NCBI GenBank assembly: GCA_911728435.2
Contig: OU452199.1
Location: 1,736,001-1,800,000, forward strand
Length of the DNA: 64,000 nucleotides
Reading direction: 5' to 3'
DNA from: Apoderus coryli
Taxonomy: Eukaryota; Arthropoda; Insecta; Coleoptera; Attelabidae
A model generated the notes under the pieces. That model ran no database searches, was not told where the DNA came from, and saw nothing but the letters and a program-made list of their open reading frames with translations. Positions 23,691 through 35,945 of this stretch are shown one piece after another. How positions within the stretch are numbered: position 1 is the stretch's first letter; every line of letters begins with the position of its first letter. The position numbers and the translations under genes are program-made.

Positions 23691-24546
23691 GGTCTTTCAT
23701 AATATAGGGTGCATTTTAGAGAGTAAGTTAATAGAACCTTTTTTTCATATTTTTGGACAAGCTCTCACACAGGGTGTTAGTAAATAAGTGCGACAAACTT
23801 CAGGGGGTAATTTTGCATGAAAAAATAATGACAGTTTGCTATATAAACATATGTCCGCAAATGCTTCGTTTTCTGAGATACGGGGTGTTAAAGTTTTTCT
23901 TAAAAACTTAATATTTATTGATTGCTTTGAAACCGGCAGAGATATGCAACTGAAATTAAGTGAGTTTTAAGAGGTAGTTATTGCGCATTTTTTGCCAAGC
24001 AATTAAAAATTTTATGTTCATCAGTGACGCGCATACGGGTAATGATCTCAATATTTTTAAAGAAAAAAATGGTACGCCACTGGAATTTTTCAAATAAAAA
24101 ATCATTTTGCAATTCCTCGTTCAATTTGCGATAAAAAAACTGTCTTGCTGTTTTATCGTAGGGGGGCATGTTCTTTGTGGAAAAAAATAAAGCATCTTAC
24201 CCCGTATTTTTCATTTCTTTAATACATTATCAAGAACTATCTAATACAATAAACATTAAACCAAAACAATAAGAAAAAATAACACTAATAATAAAGAAAC
24301 GCAAATTTGACATTTCGTTGAAATATTCGTATTTAACAGAATGTTGACAGTAGCCGCGAGATGTTTCATTTTTTTGCAAAAATGCCCCCTACGATAAAAA
24401 AAGCAAGAGAGATTTTTTATCACAAATTGAACGAGGAATTCCAAAATGATTTTTAATTTGAAAAATTCCAGTGGCGGACCTTTTTTTTTCTTCAAAAAAA
24501 TTGAGATTATCCGTATGCGCGCCACTGATGAACATAAAATTCTTAC

Positions 24547-25083
24547 AAAACAAAATAAAAGTCGTCTACTCCACAATATAACTCTGTATAATTACACTAG
24601 ATCATCATTGGTACAACCAAACCATACATGTTTCGAAAGTTCAAACTTTCATCATCAGTGGTAAAAATAACGTAGTGTCAGAAATCGAAAATTGGATATT
24701 AGTTACTCATAATTATAAGAATCACACCGTGGAAAAATTTTAACAAACAAAATAAATTGAACTAATAATATATTAATTGTTCAATTGATGAACATTGAAT
24801 GAGATGATATCACACCTTTTCAATGTATTCTTGTCGATTGTTGTCTCAGTTCGCCATTTTGCACAAAATAATGAAAATTTGACGAATATATAATTAAATT
24901 ATTATCAGTTCGAATTATGAAAAAGAAGAAAAGGAAAAAAATCATCTCATTCAATGTTTATCAATTGAACAATTAATATATTATTAGTTCAAGACATGTA
25001 TGGTTTGCTTGCACCAATGATGATCTATTGTAATTATGCAGAGTTATATTGTGGAGTAGACGACTTTTATTTGGTTTTGTAAC
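24547..25083. mobile_element. Inverted-repeat element carrying a hammerhead-like core
   Basis: Arms at 24547-24633 and 24992-25083 (acaaaacaaaataaaagtcg ... and its near complement) enclose a second inverted pair (about 24757-24812 and 24937-24992, containing taataatatattaattgttc). The left arm ends exactly in the 3' half of the hammerhead-like core, and the right arm begins at the same acatgta. So the inverted copies are joined at, or a few bases from, the predicted cleavage site. No protein is encoded. Confidence 0.75.
24618..24664 (-). ncRNA. Hammerhead-like ribozyme, variant core with extra T
   Basis: On the minus strand: ACCA, CTGATGA (24658-24652), an extra T, stem II GAAAGTT/AACTTTC, GAAAC (24634-24630), stem III ACATGT, triplet GTA ending at 24625, then TGGT. 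Stem I pairs ACCA with TGGT. The cut is predicted between 24625 and 24624. The unpaired T after the core box departs from the canonical hammerhead. Confidence 0.6.
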
Positions 25084-25316
25084 ATTAACACTCCTCGTCA
25101 CAATGGATTATTTTTCGAAAAAGACCTCTTAAAATCCACTAAATTTCACTTGCATATCTCCACCGGTTTCAGAGCAATGAATAAATCTTAACTGTATCTC
25201 AGCAGAAAACGAAGCATTTGCGGCCATGTGTTTATATAGCAAACTGTCATTATTTTGTCATGCAGAATTACCTCCTGAAGTTTGTCGCACTTATTTACTA
25301 ACACCCTGTATTATAA

Positions 25317-26867
25317 AGCACCCTGTATATCATTATAGACGATAGAGTAGTTTTCTTTTGGACTTTGTAACATTACTTTGGGCAACTATAGGTCAAACCT
25401 GTTGTCCAAAAGTCAAGCTCCATTTCTAAAAAATGATCATCTCAATATGTTACAGGGTTCAAGAGTAAATTGATGTTAAACTTTGAGTAATTTTTTTAAT
25501 CAAATCTTGAATCAGAGTGTTTTTAAAATTTACTGTTTATTTCTTATTTGCCGTTAATTTGTAGGTATAATATTTTTTTCTACGACTGTCTTTAAATGCC
25601 TTTAATATATGTTCAATCATGATTTGAAAATGTAGTACATTGTAATGCTGTTTATTATTTAGATAAAATTTCCTGGTAATGACAAAAGTAGCGGCGGGCA
25701 TGAAAAATCACCATAGCAACGCTGAAAATACAAACACCAAATTGACAGTTTTGGTATTTATTATTAATAATAATTATAATTAAGTATTTCGCTAATTTCA
25801 AAACACATAAACAGTGATAGTGAATATAGTTTAACACCACCTAGTCAATTTAATACTTCTAATTTATCGTATTTAGGCTTATACGCTAACAAGGGTAAGT
25901 TTCGAAAAACAAATATGTTCCTAAAAATTATGTTAAATTTATTCAAAAGCATTAAAAACAGTCGTAGAAAAAGTATAGTGTGAAACTCACATGAAATGAC
26001 CATTTCCTACTCGTATGATTTGCAGCACTCGCCTGCGGCTCATGCTGCAAACGATTATACTCGTAGGAAATATATGTCATTTCATGTTCGTTGCACAATA
26101 TACTATTGTAGATTAATAGGTATATTAAATATCTATAATTAGTATAATATTAATTAGCTTTCTGATATGGCTTTTAGACACATTTAGAGTATGTATAACT
26201 AATTACTACTGTAAGATTTTAAATAACTGCGCTAATTGCGACAGCCCTGTAAGAGGAGATTGCTTTTAGTATTTTTTATTTTTTATAACGATTTTAATTT
26301 CCTTAAGTAATTACAGTGATGTTCAATTTACTTGAAATTTTGTTAATTTACAGCGTATGCAGTTTGCCAACTTTTTGTCCTGATTTAGAGCTACTGCTAT
26401 ATTGAATATATTTTGTGACATTTTTTGTATTATTATCATTATTGCTGAGAGTTCATTCATACTAAGTAGTGAATAACATTTAAATATACAGGGTGATTCG
26501 CCGTCGATGGTATCTTAGACGTTTACGTACGTTAACTAATAGTTATTACGTGCTTGTAAAATGGAATGACAGCAAAAGTTGCAAATTACATTGAAAAAAC
26601 GTTCAATCAAATTGACCATTACATCCTTCTTTGGAAATTTAAGCAGATTGGGTTTTTCCCAGTAATACTGCTTCATTCTGGAGTAGACGGAAGTTCTGGC
26701 ATTTGGTGAAAGCTTTTGGGTGAAAGAGAATAAAAAAAGCACAGAAAACTTCCAGAGGCAACTAAACTTATAGAAACAGTGCTTCTGAATAACTCCTGCA
26801 TCAAATTTACAATAGCTCATGTTTCTCTGATCATTCCTTAAAGCATAAATTTAATAGTGATCCTTAT
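25317..26867. other. No gene; fold-back hairpin repeats
   Basis: An inverted repeat with ~43-bp arms spans 25989-26087 (acatgaaatgac ... gtcatttcatgt), with a loop ctcgcctgcggctca. A second inverted pair, tttttctacgactg (about 25577) and cagtcgtagaaaaa (about 25962), lies outside it. A tacagggtga end occurs at 26488. The minus frame 26536-26820 is unrecognised. Confidence 0.6.
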
Positions 26868-27146
26868 TAATGGCCAGACATGTTTTGGAACTCAATCTAG
26901 TTCCATCATCGGTGGCAGAAAAAGAAAAACTTCAGAAAATTAACAAATCCAACGTATTTAAAATTGCTATTGAAGTCACTTTTATGGAAAAGCTTGTATT
27001 GTATTAATAAAATAAATTAAGATAAACTAAACATTATTTAACTTAAAAAGGCAGTCCATTCTTGAGTGGAGTTACAATTTCAACAATAAAATGAAAAGCA
27101 AATCTCCATGCACGAAATATCTTTCATAGATTGATTGGCAATTTTT

Positions 27147-27193
27147 CAGCCAGACATGTTTCGGAACCCGACTGGTCCCATCTTCAGTGGCTG
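27147..27193 (-). ncRNA. Hammerhead-like ribozyme, variant core with extra T
   Basis: Minus strand: CAGCCA, CTGAAGA (27187-27181), extra T, stem II GGGACC/GGTTCC, GAAAC (27162-27158), stem III ACATGT, GTC ending at 27153, then TGGCTG. Stem I CAGCCA/TGGCTG is a perfect 6-bp helix. Predicted cut between 27153 and 27152. The partner in the opposite arm is at 28131-28177. Confidence 0.65.
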
Positions 27194-28130
27194 ATATAAT
27201 GAGGAAACTTTCACGAGATAGGTTTACTAACTATACAATACAATTAGTCACTTTGCGGAAAAAATGGTTAAAAAACTTTAAAACATTTTCAAAAAACTCA
27301 CTAAATTCATGACATTGACTATATGTTTTTTCTGCAGATCATATTTTCGAGTAAAGATTTTTAAAAAAGTCCCTATAAACATAGGTCCGCAAACGCATTG
27401 TAACCGAGGTACAGGGCGTTCAAAATTAACACCTGATGATGGTTTTTTTGTGAATATTAACGAAACGGTTTTAGATACATCAAGATGACAGTATATTGTC
27501 AACAATATTCTTTCGACACAATGCATTCTTCTTGGATTGCCAAGATTATATAAATATTGATTATTAAGTAAATTTTTAAACTCAATTTACTCAAAAACTA
27601 AGCATTATGTCAAAATAAAAGAAGATGACCTTTTTAAGCAAATTACATATATTTTTATTATTATGAACTCAAAAAGTGGAATATTCCAGCAACAAAAAAG
27701 TTGGGGCGTTATTTCCCCCGCCCCCTCTAGTTTGATACGCTCATGACTATAATTTTGGAAATCCTTTTGGTTTGACTTGTTAAGAATTAAAATCAAATAC
27801 AGGTGTCAAATTTCATTGAAAACGTTTCGTTAATATTCACAAAAACCATCATCAGGGGCTAATTTTAAACGCCCTATATTTCGGTTATAATGCGTTTGTG
27901 CAACTTTTTTCTTAAAATTCATTGTGCATTAATTTGTAATAATACGTAGGGAGCACCCTGTATATGGTTTTTATACCATATAAAAAATTAGCCAATGACA
28001 TGAATTTAGTGAGTTCTTACTTTTTTGGAAAAGTTTTAAAGTTTATTCATCTTTTTTCTCCTCAAAAAGACTAAATTGTATTGTATAGTTAGTACACCTA
28101 TCTCGTGAAAGTTTCCTCATCATTTACTAT

Positions 28131-28177
28131 AAGCTACTGAAGATGGGACCAGTCAGGTTCCGAAACATGTCCGGCTC
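28131..28177 (+). ncRNA. Hammerhead-like ribozyme, variant core, partner arm
   Basis: Plus strand: AGCTA, CTGAAGA (28137-28143), extra T, GGGACC/GGTTCC with loop agtca, GAAAC (28162-28166), GTC (28169-28171), CGGCT. Stem I has one mismatch next to the core (A with C), so this copy is more decayed than its minus-strand partner. Confidence 0.58.
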
Positions 28178-28560
28178 AACAATTGCTGATCATTCTATTG
28201 AAGATTAGTTCGTGCAGATTTGCCTTTTATTTTATTGTTTAAACATTATTTGTTTTAATCAAGTTTGTCTTTTTATAGATTATAATTTTAGAAATTTTTC
28301 AAAAATTTCTAAAATTCATAATCATCAACTGATCCCGAAAAACGGGATTAAAACGAATTATGTTTAGTTTACCTTAATTTATTTTATTAAATAGAATAGA
28401 ATAGACATTTTAAATACGTTGGATTTGTTAATTTTCTGAAGTTTCTCTTTCTCTGACAACTAGATTAATGATGTCTATTAAAATTATTTTTGTGGAGATT
28501 CGACTTTTATTTCGTCACTAAAATTGCAACTCCACTTAAGAATCGCCTATTTTTTCAAAT

Positions 28561-29147
28561 TAATATTGTTAATAATGTACTGTTAAAAAGAAGAGGACCT
28601 AAACCGGAACCCTGAGGAACACCAGATAAATCATTTATATTAAAAGACTGTGATATTTGAAAGGTTATTTATAGAATATCATGGTCAATCTAATTGAATA
28701 ACTTTGAGAGATTAGAATGGACCTATTCAAGAAACCAAATTTTCAAAATAACCATTTTCTGTAAGCGTCTATGCTGCCATTGATCGTGCATCATCTTGCA
28801 TACATATACTTTTGAGGTCAATCGTTTACAATATTTTTAAATATATCATAATCAGCTCTCGCTCACTTGCAATTTGAACTTTTTCGATAAACAAATGACA
28901 GTTCAATTTTCAATGCTGTATCGGTAAGGATGGGGTAGTTCTATTCGTCACTTTACTATCTTTTTTTTTAAGGAACGTGCGATATAGTGAGGTAAGTGAA
29001 AACTGCTGATATTGGGCAACATATCAAGAATTTATAGAAACCTGATTTCGAAGTGATTTTTGAAAATTATTTTGAACGATTGATTTGGACATAAATAATA
29101 TTTTAAACAAATAAATTGATTCGGTGTGTGCTTATATTATTTTGCAG
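28561..29147. other. HCN upstream intron; candidate microexon
   Basis: Sequence upstream of the first visible HCN exon. A pyrimidine run (cttttttttt) and AG at 28971-28972 are followed by 19 bp and a strong donor GAG|gtaagtg at 28991/28992. Read into the next exon in phase 0 it would add N V R Y S E before FLNMAS. This could be a small alternative exon at the S4-S5 boundary, or chance. Confidence 0.3.
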
Positions 29148-29297
29148 TTCTTAAATATGGCCAGTGTGTTTATGCGCATCTTCAATTTGATCTGTATGAT
29201 GTTGCTGGTTGGTCATTGGTCCGGTTGTTTGCAATTTCTGGTGCCTATGCTGCAGGGATTCCCCGCCAATTCATGGGTAGCCATCAACGAACTACAG
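29148..29297 (+). CDS. Ih: HCN (Ih) channel exon: S5 and turret
   Basis: The exon follows the acceptor ttttgcag and ends at CTACAG before gtatgt: 150 bp, phase 0 at both ends. It encodes [17 protein letters not shown]..., transmembrane segment S5 and the loop towards the pore ([24 protein letters not shown]), near-identical to insect Ih. The protein is a plasma-membrane cation channel opened by hyperpolarisation and tuned by cyclic nucleotides. The exons for the N-terminus and S1-S4 are not in the window upstream, so the gene is cut by the left side or its upstream introns are very long. The next exon is 85 bp away. Confidence 0.95.
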
Positions 29298-29382
29298 GTA
29301 TGTAACTAACTAAATTTGCTCAGGAACCTTTACAAGCTTGATTTAAACTTAAAATCTAACCGTGTTGGAGTTCGCTTTATAG

Positions 29383-29601
29383 GAGGCCTTCTGGTTGGAA
29401 CAGTATTCATGGGCACTTTTTAAAGCCATGTCACACATGCTGTGTATCGGTTATGGACGTTTTCCTCCACAATCCCTCACTGACATGTGGCTGACCATGT
29501 TGTCAATGATATCAGGTGCAACGTGTTATGCACTGTTCTTGGGTCACGCCACCAATTTGATACAGAGTTTAGATTCATCCAGACGACAATATAGAGAAAA
29601 G
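29383..29601 (+). CDS. Ih: HCN (Ih) channel exon: pore loop, GYG filter, S6
   Basis: Acceptor ctttatag, donor AAAAG|gtgaat, 219 bp, phase 0. Encodes [20 protein letters not shown], then the selectivity filter CIGYGRFPP, then S6 ([20 protein letters not shown]) and the beginning of the C-linker ([18 protein letters not shown]). The GYG signature and Cys-Ile before it are typical of HCN channels, not of EAG or CNG channels. No frameshift or substitution looks damaging. A few bases past the donor the frame meets a stop, confirming the exon end. Confidence 0.96.
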
Positions 29602-29663
29602 GTGAATTGATTCAAATATACTCAAGGACAATAAAGAAAATTATTCTTTTTGCCGTAAAATAG

Positions 29664-29928
29664 GTGAAGCAAGTGGAAGAGTACATGGCATATCGGAAAC
29701 TGCCACGCGAAATGCGCCAAAGAATCACGGAATACTTCGAGCATCGATATCAAGGCAAATTCTTCGATGAAGAATGCATTTTAGGTGAATTATCCGAGAA
29801 ATTACGCGAGGATGTGATCAACTACAATTGTAGATCGTTAGTGGCGTCAGTGCCATTTTTCGCCAACGCCGATTCGAATTTTGTATCGGACGTTGTCACC
29901 AAATTAAAGTACGAGGTCTTTCAGCCTG
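29664..29928 (+). CDS. Ih: HCN (Ih) channel exon: C-linker and start of CNBD
   Basis: Acceptor gtaaaatag, donor CCTG|gtacgt. Starts GTG AAG CAA (Val-Lys-Gln), not a start codon: translation continues from the previous exon in phase 0. Encodes the C-linker ([46 protein letters not shown]) that couples the binding domain to the gate, and the first beta strands of the cyclic nucleotide-binding domain ([18 protein letters not shown]). The last codon is split, G|GC. Sequence matches insect Ih almost residue for residue. Confidence 0.96.
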
Positions 29929-30001
29929 GTACGTAAATAAACTGAACTGAAATACTTCATTATCATCGAAATAATTTTTTGTTTTCTTCTTATCTATTTA
30001 G

Positions 30002-30278
30002 GCGATATCATAATCAAAGAAGGCACTATCGGTTCGAAAATGTACTTTATCCAAGAGGGCATAGTCGACATTGTAATGTCAAACGGTGAGGTAGCGACCA
30101 GCCTTAGTGACGGCTCCTATTTCGGGGAGATCTGCCTTCTAACGAACGCACGACGTGTTGCGTCTGTCCGCGCGGAAACCTACTGCAACCTCTTCTCACT
30201 GTCCGTAGACCATTTCAACGCTGTGCTGGACCAGTACCCGTTGATGCGGCGCACCATGGAGTCAGTGGCCGCGGAGAG
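30002..30278 (+). CDS. Ih: HCN (Ih) channel exon: cyclic nucleotide-binding domain
   Basis: Acceptor tctatttag, donor GAGAG|gtcagt. Completes the split Gly codon and encodes [19 protein letters not shown], then the phosphate-binding cassette [18 protein letters not shown], with the Arg that contacts the cyclic nucleotide phosphate (RRVAS), and helix text [20 protein letters not shown]. This is the cAMP-sensing core. The exon is more GC-rich than the flanking introns, as expected for coding sequence. The last codon AG| is completed across the 7.85-kb intron. Confidence 0.96.
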
Positions 30279-33104
30279 GTCAGTGCGTTGGTTGGTATTA
30301 CAAAAAACCCGCTGTTGGAAAGAGGTTTTATTCAATTATTTGTTGTTGTTGTTTTATTACACAACATACCAGTATGTTTTATTGTATTGTGTTCATTAGG
30401 TAATGTTTTGTGTGGTTTGTATTTATTAGTTTTGACTGGTTTTTATTTGTTGTTTGTTTTAGATGAAATATCGCTTCTTTGTTGTGTGCGGTTTGCTCTG
30501 TCTTGTTTTCTTCTAATATTTTTTTTTAATTCATATTTTAGCTCTCTCTTTTTTTTTTGTCTTGAATCTTACATTTTTTTCACGGGTGTTTCTGGATGAT
30601 AAGAATCACAAAACACAGAATTAGATTACAAACACAATATTTATTTATCTCGTACACGCCGACAATGAACTATATATTGAACACAGGAGTGAAGGGTATC
30701 TATCTACGTCTATGCGATTATTGTGACGTTTTATCTCATAATGGCGGCATGCGCGACGAGATGCGCAGGACGCCTCGCAAGCGGAGAATCAGAATACTGT
30801 ATTATTTATTATACTGTGGTTCTAGGTTAGGTTTTATTCTAACCTTTTTTTAACTATATAACACACAGAATACTACGGTACTGGAAAACAAATCACTTGA
30901 AATGCCAATGCGCAATAATATGCACAGTCTCTTCCCTTACCAGCAAGATCACATTCTCTGTTTATTTATTCTCTGGTATGGGTTCCTTGATTTTAATTGG
31001 ATACTTTTCTTCCGCACTTTTTTGGCGTACCACAGCCGTCTCTAGACAAGCCATGAACAAATAATGGCAACACCGCAATATGGTGTACATACTCGGCCGG
31101 TGTGCGACGCAACGAAAATATATTTAAACTGTTTTGTAATCGTATTTTGTTACAGAATTCTAACTTTTAATTTGTTTTAATATTCCAGGTATTAGAAACA
31201 GTACCTAATTTTACTTAAATTTAAAAGAAGATCTTCTAAATTTAAATAGGCGTTTTAATAAATCAGCTGACAGTACACGTTGTTGCCAAATTGTACATGC
31301 ATGTATAACAACATGTCACAAATTAGACGGTTCATGAACTTATTCATTTTTGTGATAATTTTTTTCATACAAATGTGTTAATGGAGTTAAACACTTTAAA
31401 ACATTTGCCAAAGTTGGCTGCTTGTTAAATTAGTTTTAAATTGTGAAACTTTCATATTTGTTACAAGCATAGCGTCTAAATCAGCAGCGCCTCGTGGTGC
31501 CAACCAAAGCCCGGCTACTGCTGTATTAATTTCATTAATCTCGCAGGTCAGACGGGCCCAAGTGAACAAAAAATGCCGCATCTATTTTATGTTTTTGTTA
31601 AAATATCTATTTCACACACAGTTTTCTCAGATGCTATGCACTGGAAGTATTTAAATTTTAATAAATAGATATATACCCGGACTTAGAGGTAAATTGTATA
31701 GGTAGGTGTATCGTATATCTGTTGAAAGAAGGTGTTTTACGTTTAATTTCTCCAGAGGATTTCGAACGACTTGGCGCACCTCGCTTCTCGTGAAATATAC
31801 AAACCAGAAACACTGTAACTAAATCCCAAGTAGACGATTTGCCGCTTAAGTAACTTAGAATATAGTGGAAAATACCTAATAAAAAGATGGGGTTTATTTT
31901 AGATTGAAATAATATTTTATCGTAAAAATTGGATTCAACATGTTTAGTTTTCCTAAATTCAGTTGAGCAAAAATATGGTGAATGTATAGAGTATTAATAA
32001 TAATAATTCTTAAATATACACACCCTCGTACAAAAGATCTTAATCAGGTATACGACAAACATTATGCCGCACCTTATACCACATCAAACAGTGTATCGGT
32101 GTTGTAACTTACAATGTATTAATGTAAACATACACAAATCGACTGGAAGCCAACGTTGCCAAATATACTGTGTCATGGCTTATCTAAAGAATGCTGTGGT
32201 ATAGCTAAGGACGATTTTGCCACCAATATATCTATCTCATTCTATTATAAATTGCTGCACACCATAAGGGCGTTTGTTAGCTGATATTTCAACATAATAA
32301 TAATTGCGCGTGGTACATATGTTGAAGCTATTTGATAATTTTTCACAGCATTGCCACTTTGTGTACGTACCTACTTTGTAATTAAAAAGTAAAGTTTTAA
32401 TTTCAATCACATCATCAGTGGCGAGCAATCATTAATTAGATTCCTACATTGTTTTTTATACATCAAAAAATTATTAGGTACATTAGAGTCAAAAGTATGT
32501 ATCCAGACTTCAATGTAATAACTTGTTGATGAAAAAAAATGTCTTGGAACATGTATGGCATGTATTAAAGATCATTATATTAAATTTTACTTCATGGAGA
32601 TTATACTTTTATTACAATATTGTATTTGTAATAAACCACACTGTATTTATTTTACCGACAAATCGGTAACACCACACACACACCACATTCTTGTGCTTTT
32701 TTCTATTCGATTCCCCCTACGTATCCCCTCCAGATGTTAATACAGAATTTTCATCAATCTCTCTCTGACAATACAGCATTGCCGGTGCATCTCTGTTGTA
32801 AATAATTGTTATACGCTGCATTATGTTTCTGAAAAACGAGTTCTGGCTGTGACAATACTGCTTTCTGGTGTACACGCTACCATGCGCCACCTAGTGGCTG
32901 GTGTACTTAAAGATGTTCTGATTTTAATACATTGGGCTGAGCATGTGTTGCGTAGATTAATCTTTGGCCCAACCAATCAGAGCAGAGAAAACTGTTACGC
33001 AAATGTTTGCATGCTTCATAATGACCCGCGATTCGAATGTAAAAAGTAGTTGGTTGCCACAAATATTGGTGCGAATAAATTTTCATTTTGTTAGTGTGTT
33101 CAAT

Positions 33105-35060
33105 ATACCGGGTATTCCATTAAGGGTGGACAGGTAGCATATCTCAGGACAATGGTAAAAAAATTCTTTTAGGAAAATTCACCATGGGAAATCGCTGGAA
33201 ATAGTTTTTTAGTTCCTAACTATACCGCTAGGGGGCGTAGTAGATACAGTAATGCGAAAAATGTATTTTTATTGAAAATTTCGCAATATAAGTTAGAAAA
33301 ACAATACTACCACGGTAATGCTACTGAGATTCGGCATCTTTTTGGTGAATCCCTTTTTATTGTAAGGCTTGAAATAAAGGAGGCAGCAGGGAAGGACGAA
33401 ATTTTACCTATGATAATGTCTATAACTTTGGTTTAGCTTAACCGAATTTATCAATCTAATTTTTGTTTAAGAACTCAAGCCTTGCTGATGAAGAAAAAAA
33501 ATATTTTAAATCATAATTGTTTTTTGGGGCTCCGCTAGATGGCGATATTTGCATCGCCTAAGGTTTTTTTGATTTTTCTTTAAAAACTTAAATCGAATGA
33601 TACAAATATTTTATCAAAAATTAAAAATAAATTGAATTTGCAACAAAAAAGTCCAAAACCGCACAGGAAAATCTTTATTCGTTTGAGAGTTATGGTCAAA
33701 AGAATGTTGTTCACGAAAATTCGTTGAAGAATCATGTATCTTTAATTTTCCGTGATCAGGATTTGTTTCTGACCAATAATGCGTATTGTGTAAATTAACA
33801 GTACCACAACTAGAAAAAATGGCTCAGTCCATAAAATCTGTGAGAGAAATTGCGGGTTTTCCGTGCACATATCTCTCAGCCAATAACAAAAGTCTATAGG
33901 CGCTTCTTGTCAATATCGGCATCTGAAAGTGCCTAATGTCAAACCATACTGTAAGGATGCAGTTTAAAAAATTTTAAAATCCAATATGCTGAAGTGCGAT
34001 TTATTCCTAAGCCTGAAGAAATGTCACTGACGCTTATATGAGGATCGCATATAATATTATCTTCACTGCTAACTGAACGTCTTTTTCCCATTGTCTGAGC
34101 GGGACTGGATCAACTCTTACACTTCCCGTTTCTCGTAAACGGACTGCTAACCGACGGAACACTTTTCTGCTTGGTGTCTTCGGTCAGGGTATTTAGCAGC
34201 TTATTCGCGTTTATTAATTTGTCTCCATGCATGGAAACTTCCCAATTTTGTTTCATGGGTATCTAGATCTACCTCTTTTAACAAATTTTATGAAAGTTCT
34301 GCATTTTGGTAATTTTAATCGATCTTTGATTATTTTTATTTGTTATCAGTTTAATAAAGTTTAAACCTATTTCTTTATTTCCCATGGCATTCTTGATCAC
34401 GGAAAATTAAAGATACATGATTTTTCAACGAATTTTGGTGAACAACATTCTTTTGGCCATAACTCTCAAACAAATAAAGATTTTCCTATGCGGTTTTGGA
34501 CTTTTTTGTTGCAAATTCAATTTACTTTTCATTTTTGATAAAATATTTGCATCATTCTATTTAAGATTTAAAAAAAATCAAAAAAACCTTAGGCGATGCA
34601 AATATCGCAATCTAGCGGAGCCCCAAAAAACAATTATGATTTGAAATCTTTTTTTTCTTCATCAGCAAGGCTTGAGTTCTTAAACAAAAATTAGATTGAT
34701 AAATTCGGTTAAGCCAAACCAAAGTTATAGACATTATCATAGGTAAAATTTCGTCCTTCCCTGCTGCCTTTATTTCAAGCCGCACAATAAAAAGTGATAC
34801 ACCAAAAAGATGCCGAATCTCAGTAGCATTACTGTGGTAGTATTGTTTTTCTAAGTTATATTGCGAAATTTTCAATAAAAATGCATTTTTCGCATTACTG
34901 TATCTATTACGCCCCCTAGCGGTATAGTTAGGAGCTAAAAAACTATTTCCAGCGATTTCCCATTGTCGATTTCCCTAAAAGAATTTTTTTCCCATTGTCT
35001 TACGATTATTATTTCCTGAGATATGCTACCTGTCCACCCTTAATGGAATACCCGGTATAT
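33105..35060. mobile_element. Long-TIR mariner-like element, ~660-bp inverted arms, decayed transposase
   Basis: Ends are taccgggtattccattaag and its complement at 35058. The arms (about 33107-33770 and 34390-35058) align throughout. The ~600-bp core, read on the minus strand, retains a transposase N-terminal region: RRHPSRKVFRRLAVRLRETG (about 34210-34150) and HISVSDI ... LKFFKLHPY (about 34050-33950), matching the winged helix region of the DUF4817-type mariner-like transposase. It has stops and frameshifts and no catalytic half. The element lies in the HCN intron. A closely related copy is at 43154-44661. Confidence 0.85.
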
Positions 35061-35945
35061 TAACAAGTTTAACTAATTATACATTACTATTAAAATATAA
35101 TCACTAATATTATTATACACTACAACACAATCACTTAAACACACATAATAAAGAGCGATGAAATTTCAAAATTACGATTATTTTGAAAAAAAAAACCGAA
35201 AAGGAAATAGGTAGGATAATTTAATAAAACACTCTTACACTTGAACAAAGATAAGCATTTTGTATATGTAATAGAATTTCGATGAGAGTTCGTGATGAAA
35301 CACACTTTTTACTACTTATTTAAAATAATTGAAATTCTATGCATTTGCAAAATGTTGATCTGCAATCAAACAGCAGCGAGGATTATTGTACATACATATT
35401 TCAGTTTTAGTTTGATACACAGGTGTCCGCAAATAAGAGGTCCGTTAATCGTTGCCCAGTGTTCAACCTAACGTTTGACATTTTAAGTGTCAAAGTTTGA
35501 GTTTTTTTCAAACAGAAAATTATATTTATTCAGATATTATCATGAATCTTACAACACAGCGTTTAAAATAATGAAGATGCATGTAAACAACGAAACAAAG
35601 AACTATTGGTTACAACCGATATCATCGACTATAACGTCTTAATTGTGGACAACCTGTATATGTGTAAATTCCATGTTTCAATGCTTAATATCAATCTAAT
35701 TTGCTATCGTCGACATAATATGAAGACACTGTACACCCACTTTTTTGTTTTCACAAGTTTTTATTATTTTATTTCTTGAGTACATGATCGAATGAAATTC
35801 AATAGAACAATATGACAGGTTTCTGAGATGTTTTTGCCATATGTCAAATGTCAAACACCATATAAAATATAATCGATGAGTAGAACCTTTGGCGTAGAAC
35901 ACTAAACTGACAGTCGTTTTACCACTTCACCAAAACACTTCTTTT

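Larger units (their letters stand above)
23766..25316. mobile_element. Fold-back transposon, ~200-bp TIRs, nested inner inverted repeat
   Basis: Outer ends acagggtgttagtaaataag (about 23770) and its complement (to about 25312) are alignable for ~200 bp inward, including gcgacaaacttcagg and tgacagtttgctatataaac. A second inverted pair, ttttatgttcatcagtg ... cctacgataaaa-like, lies at about 23998-24172 and 24375-24545. A further element with its own arms (24547-25083) sits inside the right half. No transposase; the small frames are shadows. Confidence 0.85.
26868..28560. repeat. Three-layer nested inverted repeat with hammerhead-like cores
   Basis: Outer arms: about 26910-27080 with 28345-28560 (share aaattaacaaatccaacgta). 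Middle arms: about 27083-27335 with 27990-28240 (share gcaaatctgcacgaa-type text, gatgggaccagtc and ctcgtgaaagtttcctcat). Inner arms: about 27385-27470 with 27820-27905 (share tgaatattaacgaaac and cacctgatgatgg-like text). Each layer is a separate fold-back element inserted in the previous one or made by repeated inversion. A decayed core is at 26877-26925 (minus): CCGATGA, T, GGAACT/AGTTCC, AAAAC, ATGTC, with stem I GCCA/TGGC kept. Confidence 0.82.

Noticed and set aside
27432..27475. CTGATGATGG ... TTAACGAAACGG as a ribozyme
   Set aside because: Stem II would be 3 bp with a 12-base loop, and no stem I pairing; kept only as part of the inner inverted repeat.
30600..31060. Solo LTR in the HCN intron
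   Set aside because: Composition and an A/T-rich 3' end hint at one, but no clear TG...CA boundaries or flanking duplication could be fixed by eye.
32395..32425. CTGATGATGTGATTGAAAT (minus) as a hammerhead
   Set aside because: No stem II and GAAAC is altered.
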